Counted from the first letter of the stretch, positions 23,357-31,591 are shown. The stretch is 64,000 nt of DNA from an uncultured Bacteroidales bacterium (GCA_934695325.1 CAKUVD010000002.1:1-64000), one strand, 5' to 3'. Numbers and translations: made by a program. The notes: generated from the sequence alone by a model not told the origin.

Positions 23357-24355
23357 ATGGATTTCTACTCGGAGATGCCGGACTTTTTCCCGGACGGCAA
23401 GCGATATAACACTTTCGTGGGCTACTACAAGCGCATCTATGGAGAGCGTCTGCAGAAACTGGTGATAGACGCCGGCTTCACGTGCCCGAATCGAGACGGG
23501 ACTGTCGGACGCGGCGGGTGCTCGTTCTGTGACAATGCCGCTTTCCATCCGTCGTACAGCACGGCCGGGAAGAGCATAGCCGCACAGATAGACGAGGGCA
23601 TAGAATTTCATCAGGTGCGATACCGTAACACGAAACATTATCTAGCCTATTTTCAGTCATTTTCAAATACTTATGCGCCTCTTTCGAGGTTAAGGGAACT
23701 ATATCTGGAAGCGTTGTCTCATCCTAGGGTCGTCGGCATTGTCATAGGCACGAGACCGGATTGTGTGGATGAAGAGAAACTGGACTGGCTGGCGGATTTG
23801 AAGAGTGGGATGGCGCTTCCCGGGTGGAGCCGTGACGGGTTCCAGACTCCAGTGGTGAAGGTGGAGTATGGCATAGAGTCTTGTTATGACCTGACGCTGG
23901 AGCGTGTTGGACGCGGACACGATGTCGCCGCAGCCGAGCGTGCCGTGCGCCTGTCCGCCGAGCGTGGGTTGGAGCCTGGTGCGCATTTTATCCTCGGCCT
24001 GCCGGGTGAGTCCAGGTCAATGCTGACGGATCAATGCTCTTTCATCAATTCTCTTCCTCTTCATTCTGTGAAGTTCCATCAGTTGCAGATAGTCAGGGGT
24101 ACCCGTATCGAAAAGGAGTTCTCCTCTGTGCCTCAGGACTTCCTGAGGCTGGACCTGCCGGACTATCTGGATCTGGCCGTCGATATCCTGGAACGTCTCC
24201 GCCCTGATCTCTATATAGAACGTGTCGCCGGTGAGGTGCCTCCGCGCTTCGTGAACGAGACTCAGTGGGGCTTGATCCGTAATTTCCAGATTCTTCATCT
24301 CCTGGACGACCGCCTGGAATCCCGCGCCACCTGGCAGGGGCGTCTGACGCGTTAG
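23357..24355 (+). CDS. TIGR01212-type (YhcC-like) radical SAM protein
   Basis: A 332-residue radical SAM protein (five residues longer if ATG 23342 is used). The cluster motif is CPNRDGTVGRGGCSFCDN, in which the cysteines are spaced differently from the usual CxxxCxxC, a feature of this YhcC-like family. The GTRPDCV and KVEYGIESCYD blocks and GAHFILGLPGES also match. The function is uncertain; YhcC-type proteins have been linked to tRNA or redox-related processes, without a settled reaction. The promoter at 23302-23333 fixes the start downstream of 23339. It is transcribed alone and divergently from the NlpC/P60 gene. Confidence 0.85.
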   Translation: MDFYSEMPDFFPDGKRYNTFVGYYKRIYGERLQKLVIDAGFTCPNRDGTVGRGGCSFCDNAAFHPSYSTAGKSIAAQIDEGIEFHQVRYRNTKHYLAYFQSFSNTYAPLSRLRELYLEALSHPRVVGIVIGTRPDCVDEEKLDWLADLKSGMALPGWSRDGFQTPVVKVEYGIESCYDLTLERVGRGHDVAAAERAVRLSAERGLEPGAHFILGLPGESRSMLTDQCSFINSLPLHSVKFHQLQIVRGTRIEKEFSSVPQDFLRLDLPDYLDLAVDILERLRPDLYIERVAGEVPPRFVNETQWGLIRNFQILHLLDDRLESRATWQGRLTR

Positions 24356-24472
24356 GCTGTTCTGCGCAGTCATCTCTCTATCTTTTTTTTGTTGGGCGAA
24401 GTAATATCGGAAGGTCGTTCAAAACGGATTCTGAAGGCAGGATAGTTTAAGAAACATCCGGAAAGATTTAAA

Positions 24473-24504
24473 ATTTGTCAAAACTTATTTAATATTCGTC
24501 AAAA
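24473..24504. repeat. Two operator-like direct repeats 21 bp apart
   Basis: ATTTGTCAAAA at 24473 and ATTCGTCAAAA at 24494 are repeats one base different, 21 bases apart (two helical turns). A related TTTTGTCAAAC lies at 24625. They are in the roughly 300-base gene-free stretch upstream of the Rpn-type gene, where I see no other feature except a weak TAATATTG element. Confidence 0.4.
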
Positions 24505-24655
24505 TCTGCACTGAAGACCGCCCCACCTGACTCTCCGTAGTGTTTTCCGGAAGAATTTTGCATAATATTGCAGCCTTGACAGGCCGGCACACCCTCCACA
24601 TCGGGCGACCGCCGGCTGCGACGATTTTGTCAAACCACATTAAAAAACTAACTTT

Positions 24656-25627
24656 ATGACTGAAAACATCAAGGCGCGGTACATCGACCCGATGCTGGAC
24701 TGGAGCTTCAAGAGGCTCTTCGGCACGGAGGTGAACAAGGACGGGCGCGAGTTCCTGGTGGAGATGCAGCGCGGAGCGCAGAGCCACTTCTTCGAGAGGG
24801 CGTTGTTCTACACCTCCTTCCCGATAATGAAGCAGGGGCGGAAGTCGCTGGCGGAGGAGGACAAGGATGAGTACGTAAGGAAGAAGTCGTGGAACTTCAG
24901 GCTCGACGGAGTGTTCTTCCTCGGGGTTCTGAACTTCAGCTACGAGGATGACGAGCTGATTGAGCACCGCTACAGGCTGCGTGAGGCGACGACGGGGAAG
25001 GTGATGACGGACAGACTGGAGTTCGTGTTCGTGGAGGTGGCGAAGTTCGACAAGGGCGAGGACGAGCTGGAGACCGACCTGGACAGGTGGCTGTACATGC
25101 TGAAGAACCTGTCGCTCCTGTTGGAGCGGCCGGCGGCGCTGAGGGACAGGATATTCGGTAGGATCTTCGACGTGGCGGAGTTTGCAGGCCTTGATGACGA
25201 CGACAAGAAAAACTATGTTAATGCCATGAATACGGAACGAGACACTTACAACCAGATCGAGTATGCCAGGGAGAAAGGAATCGAGAAAGGAGCGGAAGAA
25301 AAGGAAATGAGCATCATCCAGAACCTTCTGACGATGGGTATGTCTGTGCAGACTATCTGCGAGGCAACCGGGACATCCATGGAGAAAATCACGAAACTGG
25401 CCAAAGACAAAAACATCAATGCTATGAATACGGAACGGGCCACTTACAACCAGATCGAATATGCCAGGGAGCAAGGAATGGAGCGTGGCAAGGCAGAGGG
25501 GCTTGCGGAAGCACGGAAGGAGAAACTGGCGATAGCGATGAATTTCCTTAGGATGGGAATTCCTTGCGAGAAGGTGGCTGAGGCTATGGGGCTGTCGGAG
25601 ACGGAGGTGGCGCAGTTGAAATCATAG
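24656..25627 (+). CDS. Rpn/PDDEXK-type nuclease family protein, internally deleted and with a duplicated C-terminal module
   Basis: A 323-residue member of the Rpn (recombination-promoting nuclease, PD-(D/E)XK) family. The start DPMLDWSFKRLFGTEVNKD and the later VEMQRGAQSHFFERALFY match the family. The stretch between them that normally holds the catalytic aspartate and the preceding strand (about 45-60 residues) is missing, with NKD joined straight to GREFLVEMQ. The rest of the domain (SWNFRLDGVFFLGVLNF, EFVFVEVAKFDKGE) is present. The C-terminus holds two copies of a 66-residue module starting NAMNTERxTYNQIEYARE. The gene has three of the window's few CATG tetramers, suggesting recent arrival. 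It is probably catalytically dead. Confidence 0.8.
   Translation: MTENIKARYIDPMLDWSFKRLFGTEVNKDGREFLVEMQRGAQSHFFERALFYTSFPIMKQGRKSLAEEDKDEYVRKKSWNFRLDGVFFLGVLNFSYEDDELIEHRYRLREATTGKVMTDRLEFVFVEVAKFDKGEDELETDLDRWLYMLKNLSLLLERPAALRDRIFGRIFDVAEFAGLDDDDKKNYVNAMNTERDTYNQIEYAREKGIEKGAEEKEMSIIQNLLTMGMSVQTICEATGTSMEKITKLAKDKNINAMNTERATYNQIEYAREQGMERGKAEGLAEARKEKLAIAMNFLRMGIPCEKVAEAMGLSETEVAQLKS
25220..25478 (+). repeat. 198-bp-period duplication inside the Rpn-type gene
   Basis: The sequence from 25220 recurs from 25418 with about six differences in the first 66 bases. The period of 198 bases is 66 codons, so the frame is kept. The similarity fades after about 66 bases at DNA level but continues in the protein as a helix-turn-helix-like segment (LLTMGMSVQTICEATG and FLRMGIPCEKVAEAMG). 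Confidence 0.8.
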
Positions 25628-25726
25628 TGTTCCGCTGATGAACTTCAGCCTTTTCCAAACAGGGGAGCTATGCTGAAGTCCTGGAGATGCGGCAAAGTAA
25701 CAGCGGTAGGCCATTATCTATAATAA

Positions 25727-25777
25727 TAACAGGAAAGAGGCAGCGAACTTATTAAGTCCGCTGCCTCTTTCCTGTTA
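25727..25777. terminator. Long bidirectional terminator
   Basis: A perfect 19-bp stem (25727-25745 with 25759-25777) contains AGGAAAGAGGCAGCG and its complement. It lies between the convergent Rpn-type gene and the surface lipoprotein gene. Confidence 0.85.
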
Positions 25778-25817
25778 TGGTACGTTATAGGCCACTTTTC
25801 GGATACCTATGCTTTGA

Positions 25818-28800
25818 TTATTCGTTAGAGTAAGTAACTTTTGAAACTTGAATGATTCCATTGCTGCTACCCTTCTTGCAATCTACATATATTTTGAATT
25901 TGCAATCCTTTTGAGGATTGGTCACGTTGAATATGCAATCTCCTGTCTTGACAGTTCCACTGATAGTCTCCACAACAGTATTATTTTGTATGACTTCCAT
26001 CTTTATGGAGTTGATAGAAGTTGGAGTTACCTTATCAATAGTCATTTTAATCGTCTTAATGGAGTATGGCATAGTCGAACTCGTCTCTATTGTGGCAATT
26101 GAGGCGGTATTTTTACTGCCTGCTCTCACATATTCCCAATCATTGTTGTTGTTGTTCCAATTTGCCATATTCCAAGTGAAACCATCAACCGTTACAGTCC
26201 ACGAGCTTGAGTAATTTGATAATCCTTTACTATTGAACTGCTTTCCGAACTGAAGAGTATAGGTTTTAGTCTCCTCCACTGCTGCTCCTGCGGCCTTCTG
26301 CGTGAGGGTGATGGCCTTGGTGAGGGAAGCGTCTGCTGTGTGGGTTACTGTGAGAGTCGCTTCGTTGGCCTTATCTGAAGTGTTCTCCCCGTTCGGGGTT
26401 ACGGTGATGGTGCCGGCGGCCTTGTCCACAGCAATCGTCGCCCAGCCAAGTGATGTCGGAGTGACAGTCCAGTCTCCTCCTTCTGCATTTACGCTAACCT
26501 TTACAACGAAAGCATCTGTCTCCGTGCTTGCCCAAGTCTTTGAGGACTTATCAATCGAAAGCGATGGGGCAGCAGGATCTTCTTTGATAGATGTGGGGCA
26601 GAAACTTGTATTTTTTTTATCGCTATTGTAACCATAAACAAAGCCGTAGGCATCGATATTCTTTCCGTCAGTGCCAGCATTTTCTGTACTCAAATACAAT
26701 ATCTGTCCTCCGACTGTGATGTAACGACCATTTTGGAGGCCTTTTACGTGAACATATTGAACGGAAGAAGATGTCACATATTCGGTCAAATACGCCTCAG
26801 TAGCTTCTACTGCGTCAGTATATTTAGGTGCTTCTCCTGATTTCTTGTTTGAAATCGTGGCGTCGTTATATTCCAAGATGCCATTGTATTTTACGACCTT
26901 TCCTGCCGCATCAAATGTATCGCCGAGTGCAAGACCGTGTTTGTATTTATAGAATACAAGATATCCAGTTCCGTCACCGACAATGGCGTTATTATTATTA
27001 TTATTTACTAAGGCATAAACCTTAAGATTCTTAATAGTATAAGTACCTTCTGCCGTAATATCTTTAACGTGATATGTCGGTTTTGTTTGCAACTCTATCG
27101 TTGAGATTTTGGATGCTTCGTATGCTTTTTCTCCGCTGACGGCTTTAGCATTGACCTTGATGGTATATGCCTGTCCATCTGCCAGATCATTGAATGTTAC
27201 GGATCCTTCGGCGGCAGATTGTTCTGCGACCTTTGTCTCCCCGTTATAGATTCCGCAATGATATCCTTCAGTCGCACGAGAATCAACAGCCCAAGTCACA
27301 GTGATGGAAGTCTCGTCAATCGCACCTTCCTTGAGTTCCGGAGCAGTAAGTGTAGGCGTGCCGAACTTGGCTGCTGTCAAAGTTGCGGCAGCGGAGTTCT
27401 TGTAGTTGTCTTTGTCGGAAGGAACAGCTACGACAGAGACATCATAATAATCATCTTCGATGGCGGAAGCGTCATAAGAGTTGGTCGCAGATGTATATGT
27501 CTCGGAGCCAATGGTGACATTATATGAAGCGGCACCGCTTACGGCATCCCAAGATATAATTTTTGCTGATGAAACACTCAGATTGGCTGGTGATTCGATT
27601 GCAGTCAAAGGTGTTCCTTTATACAAATAAATACCATTGACAGATTCCCCGTCATACCAACGAAAACCTCCATTACTACCGTTATTGTAATTATATCTTA
27701 TCTGTCTTTTTTCAGATGAGGCTTGAAGAATTTTGATTGTTCCATCCGTATTTAAACTAATTGAAAAATCACAATTAGTTTCGGAATAATTGTCCAGATT
27801 GAACTTACTTTTGGCACTTGCTGACAGATATTTGCCTGATGGTGTCATAATTGAATATGTCCCACTTGAACTGCCTTTTACAATTTCAATAGCAAGTGCG
27901 GAATTTGATGCGTCTATAGTGTTGTTTGAAACAGTTACTTCAGAACAAGTTCCCCAAGTCCCGTCAGTGAACTTACTTTCATCAAATGCATAGTATTTTG
28001 CATTATTTTCGCCTACTAGAATATAACGTCCTGTCCAATCGTCATCTGTCTTAGAGACTAGTTTAAACCCATTGCCTTTCGTCAAATTCTCCTCATTCAA
28101 TGTGAGGTTGATGACCGCCATCTGACTTTCCGGAAAGACGATGTCCTTTGGAAGAGAGATGGTCTTCGTGAAGGTATAGCTGTCGGTCTCTCCGGATAAT
28201 GTGAGCTCTGTTCCGGAAGCGAGAGTCGTAGGATTGGCTACGAGATAGATTGCATTAAGCAGTTCATCATTGACGACAGGCATATTGGCCTCTTCGGAAT
28301 ATACTGCGGTCAGAGACTTGCGTGCCTCTGTCCACCCGATGACTTTAGCATTGGTGATGTCGAGTTTTGCACTTCCTGCGAGAATCGCATCGGAAGAAGT
28401 CATAGTAAAGTTATGAATTTTCTCCTTGTCAAGAGAAGCCGGCCCCTTCACATTTATTTTTACGACGGACATTACGCGCTTGAAGTAGACATCATTCATA
28501 ACGACAGTCTCGCCATCAGATGTGTAATTGACCGGTTTTGACACCAGGATGTCACAATTCTCATCAATGGTTTCGGATGTTGGATGCTGAACGTATTCGT
28601 CCTGAGCGTCGCCGAGAGCGATTCCGATTACTTCTGCGCCATCGACTGGTGCGAAATAGCCCTCAAGGCACTGCTTTGGTGCTATAGATTTAAATACTCC
28701 TGATTCGGTTGCATCAAGGGTTCCCTCAAAGTTGGCTGTTATGTCATCCTCATTTTTATTGTACAAGACACCGGCAAGTTCGCTTTTTTCATTGATGTCT

Positions 28801-29024
28801 CCGATAAATACTGCCAATGCGTCGTCCGTGCGCCATTTCGGAGTATATGTGCCGTCAAGATTGTTGTCAATATATGACTTGACGTGAGGGATTTCAGATG
28901 TTCTTACAGAGAAGAAAATACCACTATGCCCCCCCCTGTCTGGAGTTTCTGATTCTTGGGAGCAGGATGCGGCCGTGAATGTTGCAAGTGCCGCAAGTGC
29001 GAGAGCCTTAATTATTCCTTTCAT
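25818..29024 (-). CDS. Large multidomain surface lipoprotein (fimbrillin-like N-terminus, FN3-like and BACON domains)
   Basis: A 1068-residue lipoprotein with a lipobox at FTAASC (Cys near 20). The N-terminal region (about 35-310) resembles Bacteroidales fimbrillin-like proteins (WRTDDALAVFIGDIN, then a CDILVSKPV-type stretch). A beta-rich region and two FN3-like modules (about 485-660) follow. An OB-fold-like segment (about 665-800) comes next, then a BACON-type repeat (about 810-900, WTVTPTSLGWATI) and a C-terminal beta-sandwich. Poly-Asn runs (NNNNNN and NNNNN) come from AAT repeats. GC is lower than in neighbours, a sign of transfer or of surface-protein composition. It is probably exposed on the cell surface for adhesion or glycan binding. 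It follows the small peptide gene by 11 bases. Confidence 0.8.
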   Translation of the reverse strand: MKGIIKALALAALATFTAASCSQESETPDRGGHSGIFFSVRTSEIPHVKSYIDNNLDGTYTPKWRTDDALAVFIGDINEKSELAGVLYNKNEDDITANFEGTLDATESGVFKSIAPKQCLEGYFAPVDGAEVIGIALGDAQDEYVQHPTSETIDENCDILVSKPVNYTSDGETVVMNDVYFKRVMSVVKINVKGPASLDKEKIHNFTMTSSDAILAGSAKLDITNAKVIGWTEARKSLTAVYSEEANMPVVNDELLNAIYLVANPTTLASGTELTLSGETDSYTFTKTISLPKDIVFPESQMAVINLTLNEENLTKGNGFKLVSKTDDDWTGRYILVGENNAKYYAFDESKFTDGTWGTCSEVTVSNNTIDASNSALAIEIVKGSSSGTYSIMTPSGKYLSASAKSKFNLDNYSETNCDFSISLNTDGTIKILQASSEKRQIRYNYNNGSNGGFRWYDGESVNGIYLYKGTPLTAIESPANLSVSSAKIISWDAVSGAASYNVTIGSETYTSATNSYDASAIEDDYYDVSVVAVPSDKDNYKNSAAATLTAAKFGTPTLTAPELKEGAIDETSITVTWAVDSRATEGYHCGIYNGETKVAEQSAAEGSVTFNDLADGQAYTIKVNAKAVSGEKAYEASKISTIELQTKPTYHVKDITAEGTYTIKNLKVYALVNNNNNNAIVGDGTGYLVFYKYKHGLALGDTFDAAGKVVKYNGILEYNDATISNKKSGEAPKYTDAVEATEAYLTEYVTSSSVQYVHVKGLQNGRYITVGGQILYLSTENAGTDGKNIDAYGFVYGYNSDKKNTSFCPTSIKEDPAAPSLSIDKSSKTWASTETDAFVVKVSVNAEGGDWTVTPTSLGWATIAVDKAAGTITVTPNGENTSDKANEATLTVTHTADASLTKAITLTQKAAGAAVEETKTYTLQFGKQFNSKGLSNYSSSWTVTVDGFTWNMANWNNNNNDWEYVRAGSKNTASIATIETSSTMPYSIKTIKMTIDKVTPTSINSIKMEVIQNNTVVETISGTVKTGDCIFNVTNPQKDCKFKIYVDCKKGSSNGIIQVSKVTYSNE

Positions 29025-29035
29025 AGGTGAGAAGA

Positions 29036-29191
29036 TTAAAGGTCATACAAGAATTCGTCACTTTCTGTGAGGGCGTCGCCTGCCTGGTTCGCTTTGCCGA
29101 ATCCGTCTCCACTTCCACAGAAAGCGTGTTCAGCCGCTACTGAAAGCACCTCGATCTCGGGGCTTTCGTAAAGATTAGTGTTGTTTGTCAT
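29036..29191 (-). CDS. Small peptide of the YESPEIEVLSV type, unknown function
   Basis: A 51-residue frame reading MTNNTNLYESPEIEVLSVAA and then a FCGSGDGFGKANQAGD segment, ending in DEFLYDL. The pattern of an N-terminal YxSPxIEV block, one Cys followed by GSG, and an acidic or aromatic tail recurs in many unannotated Bacteroidales small genes that sit before surface lipoproteins. I know this only from the pattern, and no function is established. It has no signal peptide of normal form. It lies 11 bases before the 1068-residue lipoprotein and is surely co-transcribed with it. Confidence 0.65.
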   Translation of the reverse strand: MTNNTNLYESPEIEVLSVAAEHAFCGSGDGFGKANQAGDALTESDEFLYDL

Positions 29192-29204
29192 TGTTTAGTA
29201 TTTT

Positions 29205-29345
29205 TTAAAAATTTATATCAGTCTCGCCGATTTCGGGCGGCTCTGTCTCGTGCAGGCTAATGTGGTCAGCATCAGTCTGGTCAATCTCCATCCCGATGCT
29301 GTAGTGAATAATCTGTGTCGGTGGCCTGCATATCCTTGCAAACAT
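29205..29345 (-). CDS. Possible short ORF ahead of the peptide gene (doubtful)
   Basis: A 46-codon frame opens at ATG 29345, only five bases after a TATATTTG element, and ends 13 bases before the peptide gene. A shorter version from ATG 29291 gives an acidic 28-residue peptide (MEIDQTDADHISLHETEPPE...). It may be just the leader RNA of the peptide/lipoprotein unit. Confidence 0.2.
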   Translation of the reverse strand: MFARICRPPTQIIHYSIGMEIDQTDADHISLHETEPPEIGETDINF

Positions 29346-29349
29346 TCTG

Positions 29350-29357
29350 CAAATATA
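29350..29357 (-). promoter_or_regulatory. Promoter -7 element of the peptide/surface-lipoprotein unit
   Basis: TATATTTG on the minus strand; transcription would start near 29344 and give a leader of about 150 bases before the peptide gene at 29191. Confidence 0.5.
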
Positions 29358-29431
29358 GATATTTTTCGTGTAAAAACCTTGATATTTAGGATGGTTGTTT
29401 CCGAGGACAAATGTATACGCTTTGGGGAGGC

Positions 29432-30013
29432 TTAGACATCCCGCCGGCTGAACTCGCAGCCGCACCACAGCTGGTTGTAGAAGCCGTGCTCTCGGATTAT
29501 GGCGTTCCGCCGCTCCTGCAGGCCTCCCTTTCGCCAGTTCATATCCCACCAGGTCACGGACGGGAACAGTCCGCAGGCATAGGCGCCCGCAGCATTGACC
29601 TGGGACAGATCCTTCCAGCGGGACGAAGCCAGAGTCGTGGCCAGCACGTCAAAACCGTGCTCAGAGGCATATCTCGCCGCCCTTTCCAGTCGGAACTTGA
29701 AGCACTCGGCGCAGCGTAACCCCTTTTCCGGCTCTTTCTCCAGGCCGCTCGCCACATACCTCCAGGCGCTGTGGTCGTAATCATCATTGACTATCTCCAG
29801 ACCAGTCTCCTCCGCATAACGGATGCACTCATCCAGCCTCTTCGAGTATTCGGCTTCGGGAAAAATGTTTGAGTTACTGTAGAAAATGACGGGCCTGATG
29901 CCGTGATTCACAAGGCATTCCACAATGGCGGAAGAACAGGGGGCGCAGCATGCATGAAGCAGCAGCCGCGTCCCGGGCATCACCAATTCCGGCGTATGTC
30001 TTTTATGTGCCAT
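29432..30013 (-). CDS. queH: Epoxyqueuosine reductase QueH
   Basis: A 193-residue cytoplasmic enzyme for the last step of queuosine synthesis, reducing epoxyqueuosine in tRNA to queuosine. The family's cysteines are visible: LLLHACCAPCS (about 17-27), GLRCAECFKFR (about 97-107) and LWCGCEF near the end (about 182-188), which together hold an Fe-S cluster and a second metal. A TAAATTTG element at 30018-30025 (minus) ends only five bases before ATG 30013. If that promoter is used, ATG 29980 (MPGTRLLLH) is the likelier start. Two overlapping CATG tetramers occur near the N-terminal end. Confidence 0.92.
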   Translation of the reverse strand: MAHKRHTPELVMPGTRLLLHACCAPCSSAIVECLVNHGIRPVIFYSNSNIFPEAEYSKRLDECIRYAEETGLEIVNDDYDHSAWRYVASGLEKEPEKGLRCAECFKFRLERAARYASEHGFDVLATTLASSRWKDLSQVNAAGAYACGLFPSVTWWDMNWRKGGLQERRNAIIREHGFYNQLWCGCEFSRRDV

Positions 30014-30238
30014 ACCGCAAATTTAACCATATTTAGGGATTGCCGAAAATTTTGTGAGGCGGTAACTTTGCAACCGTTGGATTGAGATTCAGATTTGTCG
30101 GAAGACAGTTTCTGAAAGCCATATAGTTAAAGTGAATCCTTTTGATTGTTGTAAAAAGCGGTCTCCTGTGAAGGACAGCCGCTTTTTTGTGCGAGACGAC
30201 AGTCCGGGTCCACACGACGGCGGAAATAAAAATATCAT

Positions 30239-30246
30239 TATCTTTG
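30239..30246 (+). promoter_or_regulatory. Promoter -7 element of the hemerythrin/LuxR unit
   Basis: TATCTTTG fits TAnnTTTG. The start site would be near 30252, so ATG 30255 would be almost leaderless, and the in-frame ATGs at 30261 and 30267 are possible starts. Confidence 0.6.
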
Positions 30247-30254
30247 TGAGATAA

Positions 30255-30995
30255 ATGACAATGAAAATGAAAGACATACATACGGGAAAGCTCTTCTCGA
30301 CAGGGATGAAGATGGCGGAAGTACCGGACGCTGATCCGAGGCTCCTGGGCGTGATGCGCAGGCTCGGCATCAGATTCGGCTTCGGAGAGAAAACTATCGA
30401 GGAGGTATGCGCCGAGAATGGCGTGAACCCGCATACATTGCTTCTGATATGCAAAATCTACATCTATGACAAGTATCTGCCCTCCAGGGAGGAACTGTCA
30501 CGCAGCAGCATATCGGATATAGTCACATACCTCCACAGTTCACACGACTTCTATACGGGAATCGCACTCCAGAACCTGGAAAACCACATCCAGGCGATGG
30601 CCGAGACTCTGGACGAGAAGCACAGCGACATCATAATGAAGTTCTGTTCAGGGTACAAGAGCGAGATACTCAGGCATTTCGAGTATGAGGAGGACACTGT
30701 GTTCCCATACGTCCGGACTCTTGCTGAAGGCAGGCTGCCGGAAGACTACTGCATAGACCTTTACGAGGAGAACCACTCGGATGTGGACGAGAAGCTGAAT
30801 GACCTGAAGAGCATCGTGATGAAATATATGCCGCAGAGCTGCGACGACAACCTTATCCAGAATGTGCTGCTGAGCCTCTATTCGCTAGAGGATGACCTTG
30901 GAAAACATACTTACATAGAAGATGAGATATTGGTGCCGATGGTTACGGCACAGGAGAAGATGCTGAAAAGACAGCTGGAGGAACAGAGAAGATGA
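30255..30995 (+). CDS. Hemerythrin HHE domain protein
   Basis: A 246-residue protein with an N-terminal segment resembling the DUF1858/ScdA-type region (about 15-75) and a four-helix hemerythrin domain. Candidate di-iron ligands are the histidine of YLHSSHDFY (about 94-97), HFEYEEDTVFP (His and Glu, about 138-148), ENHSDVDEK (His, about 173) and HTYIEDEILVPM (His and Glu, about 222). Such proteins sense or store oxygen or nitric oxide or repair Fe-S clusters. The stop overlaps the start of the LuxR-type regulator in ATGA. A sensor role for the pair is inferred from this coupling. Confidence 0.85.
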   Translation: MTMKMKDIHTGKLFSTGMKMAEVPDADPRLLGVMRRLGIRFGFGEKTIEEVCAENGVNPHTLLLICKIYIYDKYLPSREELSRSSISDIVTYLHSSHDFYTGIALQNLENHIQAMAETLDEKHSDIIMKFCSGYKSEILRHFEYEEDTVFPYVRTLAEGRLPEDYCIDLYEENHSDVDEKLNDLKSIVMKYMPQSCDDNLIQNVLLSLYSLEDDLGKHTYIEDEILVPMVTAQEKMLKRQLEEQRR

Positions 30996-31582
30996 GAGAA
31001 TCCATAAGGAAAATACTGATCATCGAACCTTCGGTGATAATATCCGAAGGACTGAGGCATATAATCGACAATTTCGCCGGCTATGACGTGTGCGGCATCC
31101 TCAGAAGTCTCGACGGCGGGCTTGACGAATTTGAAGCTGACCTGATTATCTCCGACCCGTCAGTGTTCAGTCCGCAGGACCGTCAAGGCTCGCGCGACAC
31201 CATAAGAAGTTATGTCAATGCTCCCGTGATGGCGATGCTGACCTCTGCTTATGACGCTTCCTGCGTCTCCACATACGACGGAGTCATCTATCTTACGGAT
31301 ACCTCGGACGAGGTCGAGCAGAAAATAACTGCTGTGATGAAGTCGAGTCCGGCGGAGCAGAAAGGAGAGGGCGAGGAACTCTCGTCCAGGGAGAAGGAGA
31401 TCCTGGTGTGCGTCGCCAAAGGTATGCTGAACAAGGAGATAGCCGACCATTTCAATATCTCCGTCTATACGGTGATCACGCACAGGAAGAACATAACCAG
31501 GAAGACCGGCATCAAGACGGTTGCCGGACTTACGGTCTATGCTCTGCTGAACAACCTGATAGACGTGAATTCTATGGAATAA
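30992..31582 (+). CDS. LuxR-family response regulator with degenerate receiver
   Basis: A 196-residue regulator with a receiver-like domain (1-120) and a C-terminal LuxR helix-turn-helix (about 130-190, LSSREKEILVCVAKGMLNKE). The phosphate-accepting region reads ADLIISDPSVFSP, so an Asp is near the expected place. The acidic pair of a normal receiver (usually DD) is reduced to ILIIEPSV. Phosphorylation may therefore be weak or absent. The start overlaps the hemerythrin stop by four bases, and no histidine kinase is nearby. This hemerythrin/LuxR pairing is seen in other Bacteroidales. Confidence 0.88.
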   Translation: MRESIRKILIIEPSVIISEGLRHIIDNFAGYDVCGILRSLDGGLDEFEADLIISDPSVFSPQDRQGSRDTIRSYVNAPVMAMLTSAYDASCVSTYDGVIYLTDTSDEVEQKITAVMKSSPAEQKGEGEELSSREKEILVCVAKGMLNKEIADHFNISVYTVITHRKNITRKTGIKTVAGLTVYALLNNLIDVNSME

Positions 31583-31591
31583 TGCGATAAT

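Noticed and set aside
24485..25474. Long minus-strand frame (329 codons) over the Rpn-type gene
   Set aside because: It is the antisense of a recognisable protein family, rich in His, Leu and Val in the way of a shadow frame, with no known motif.
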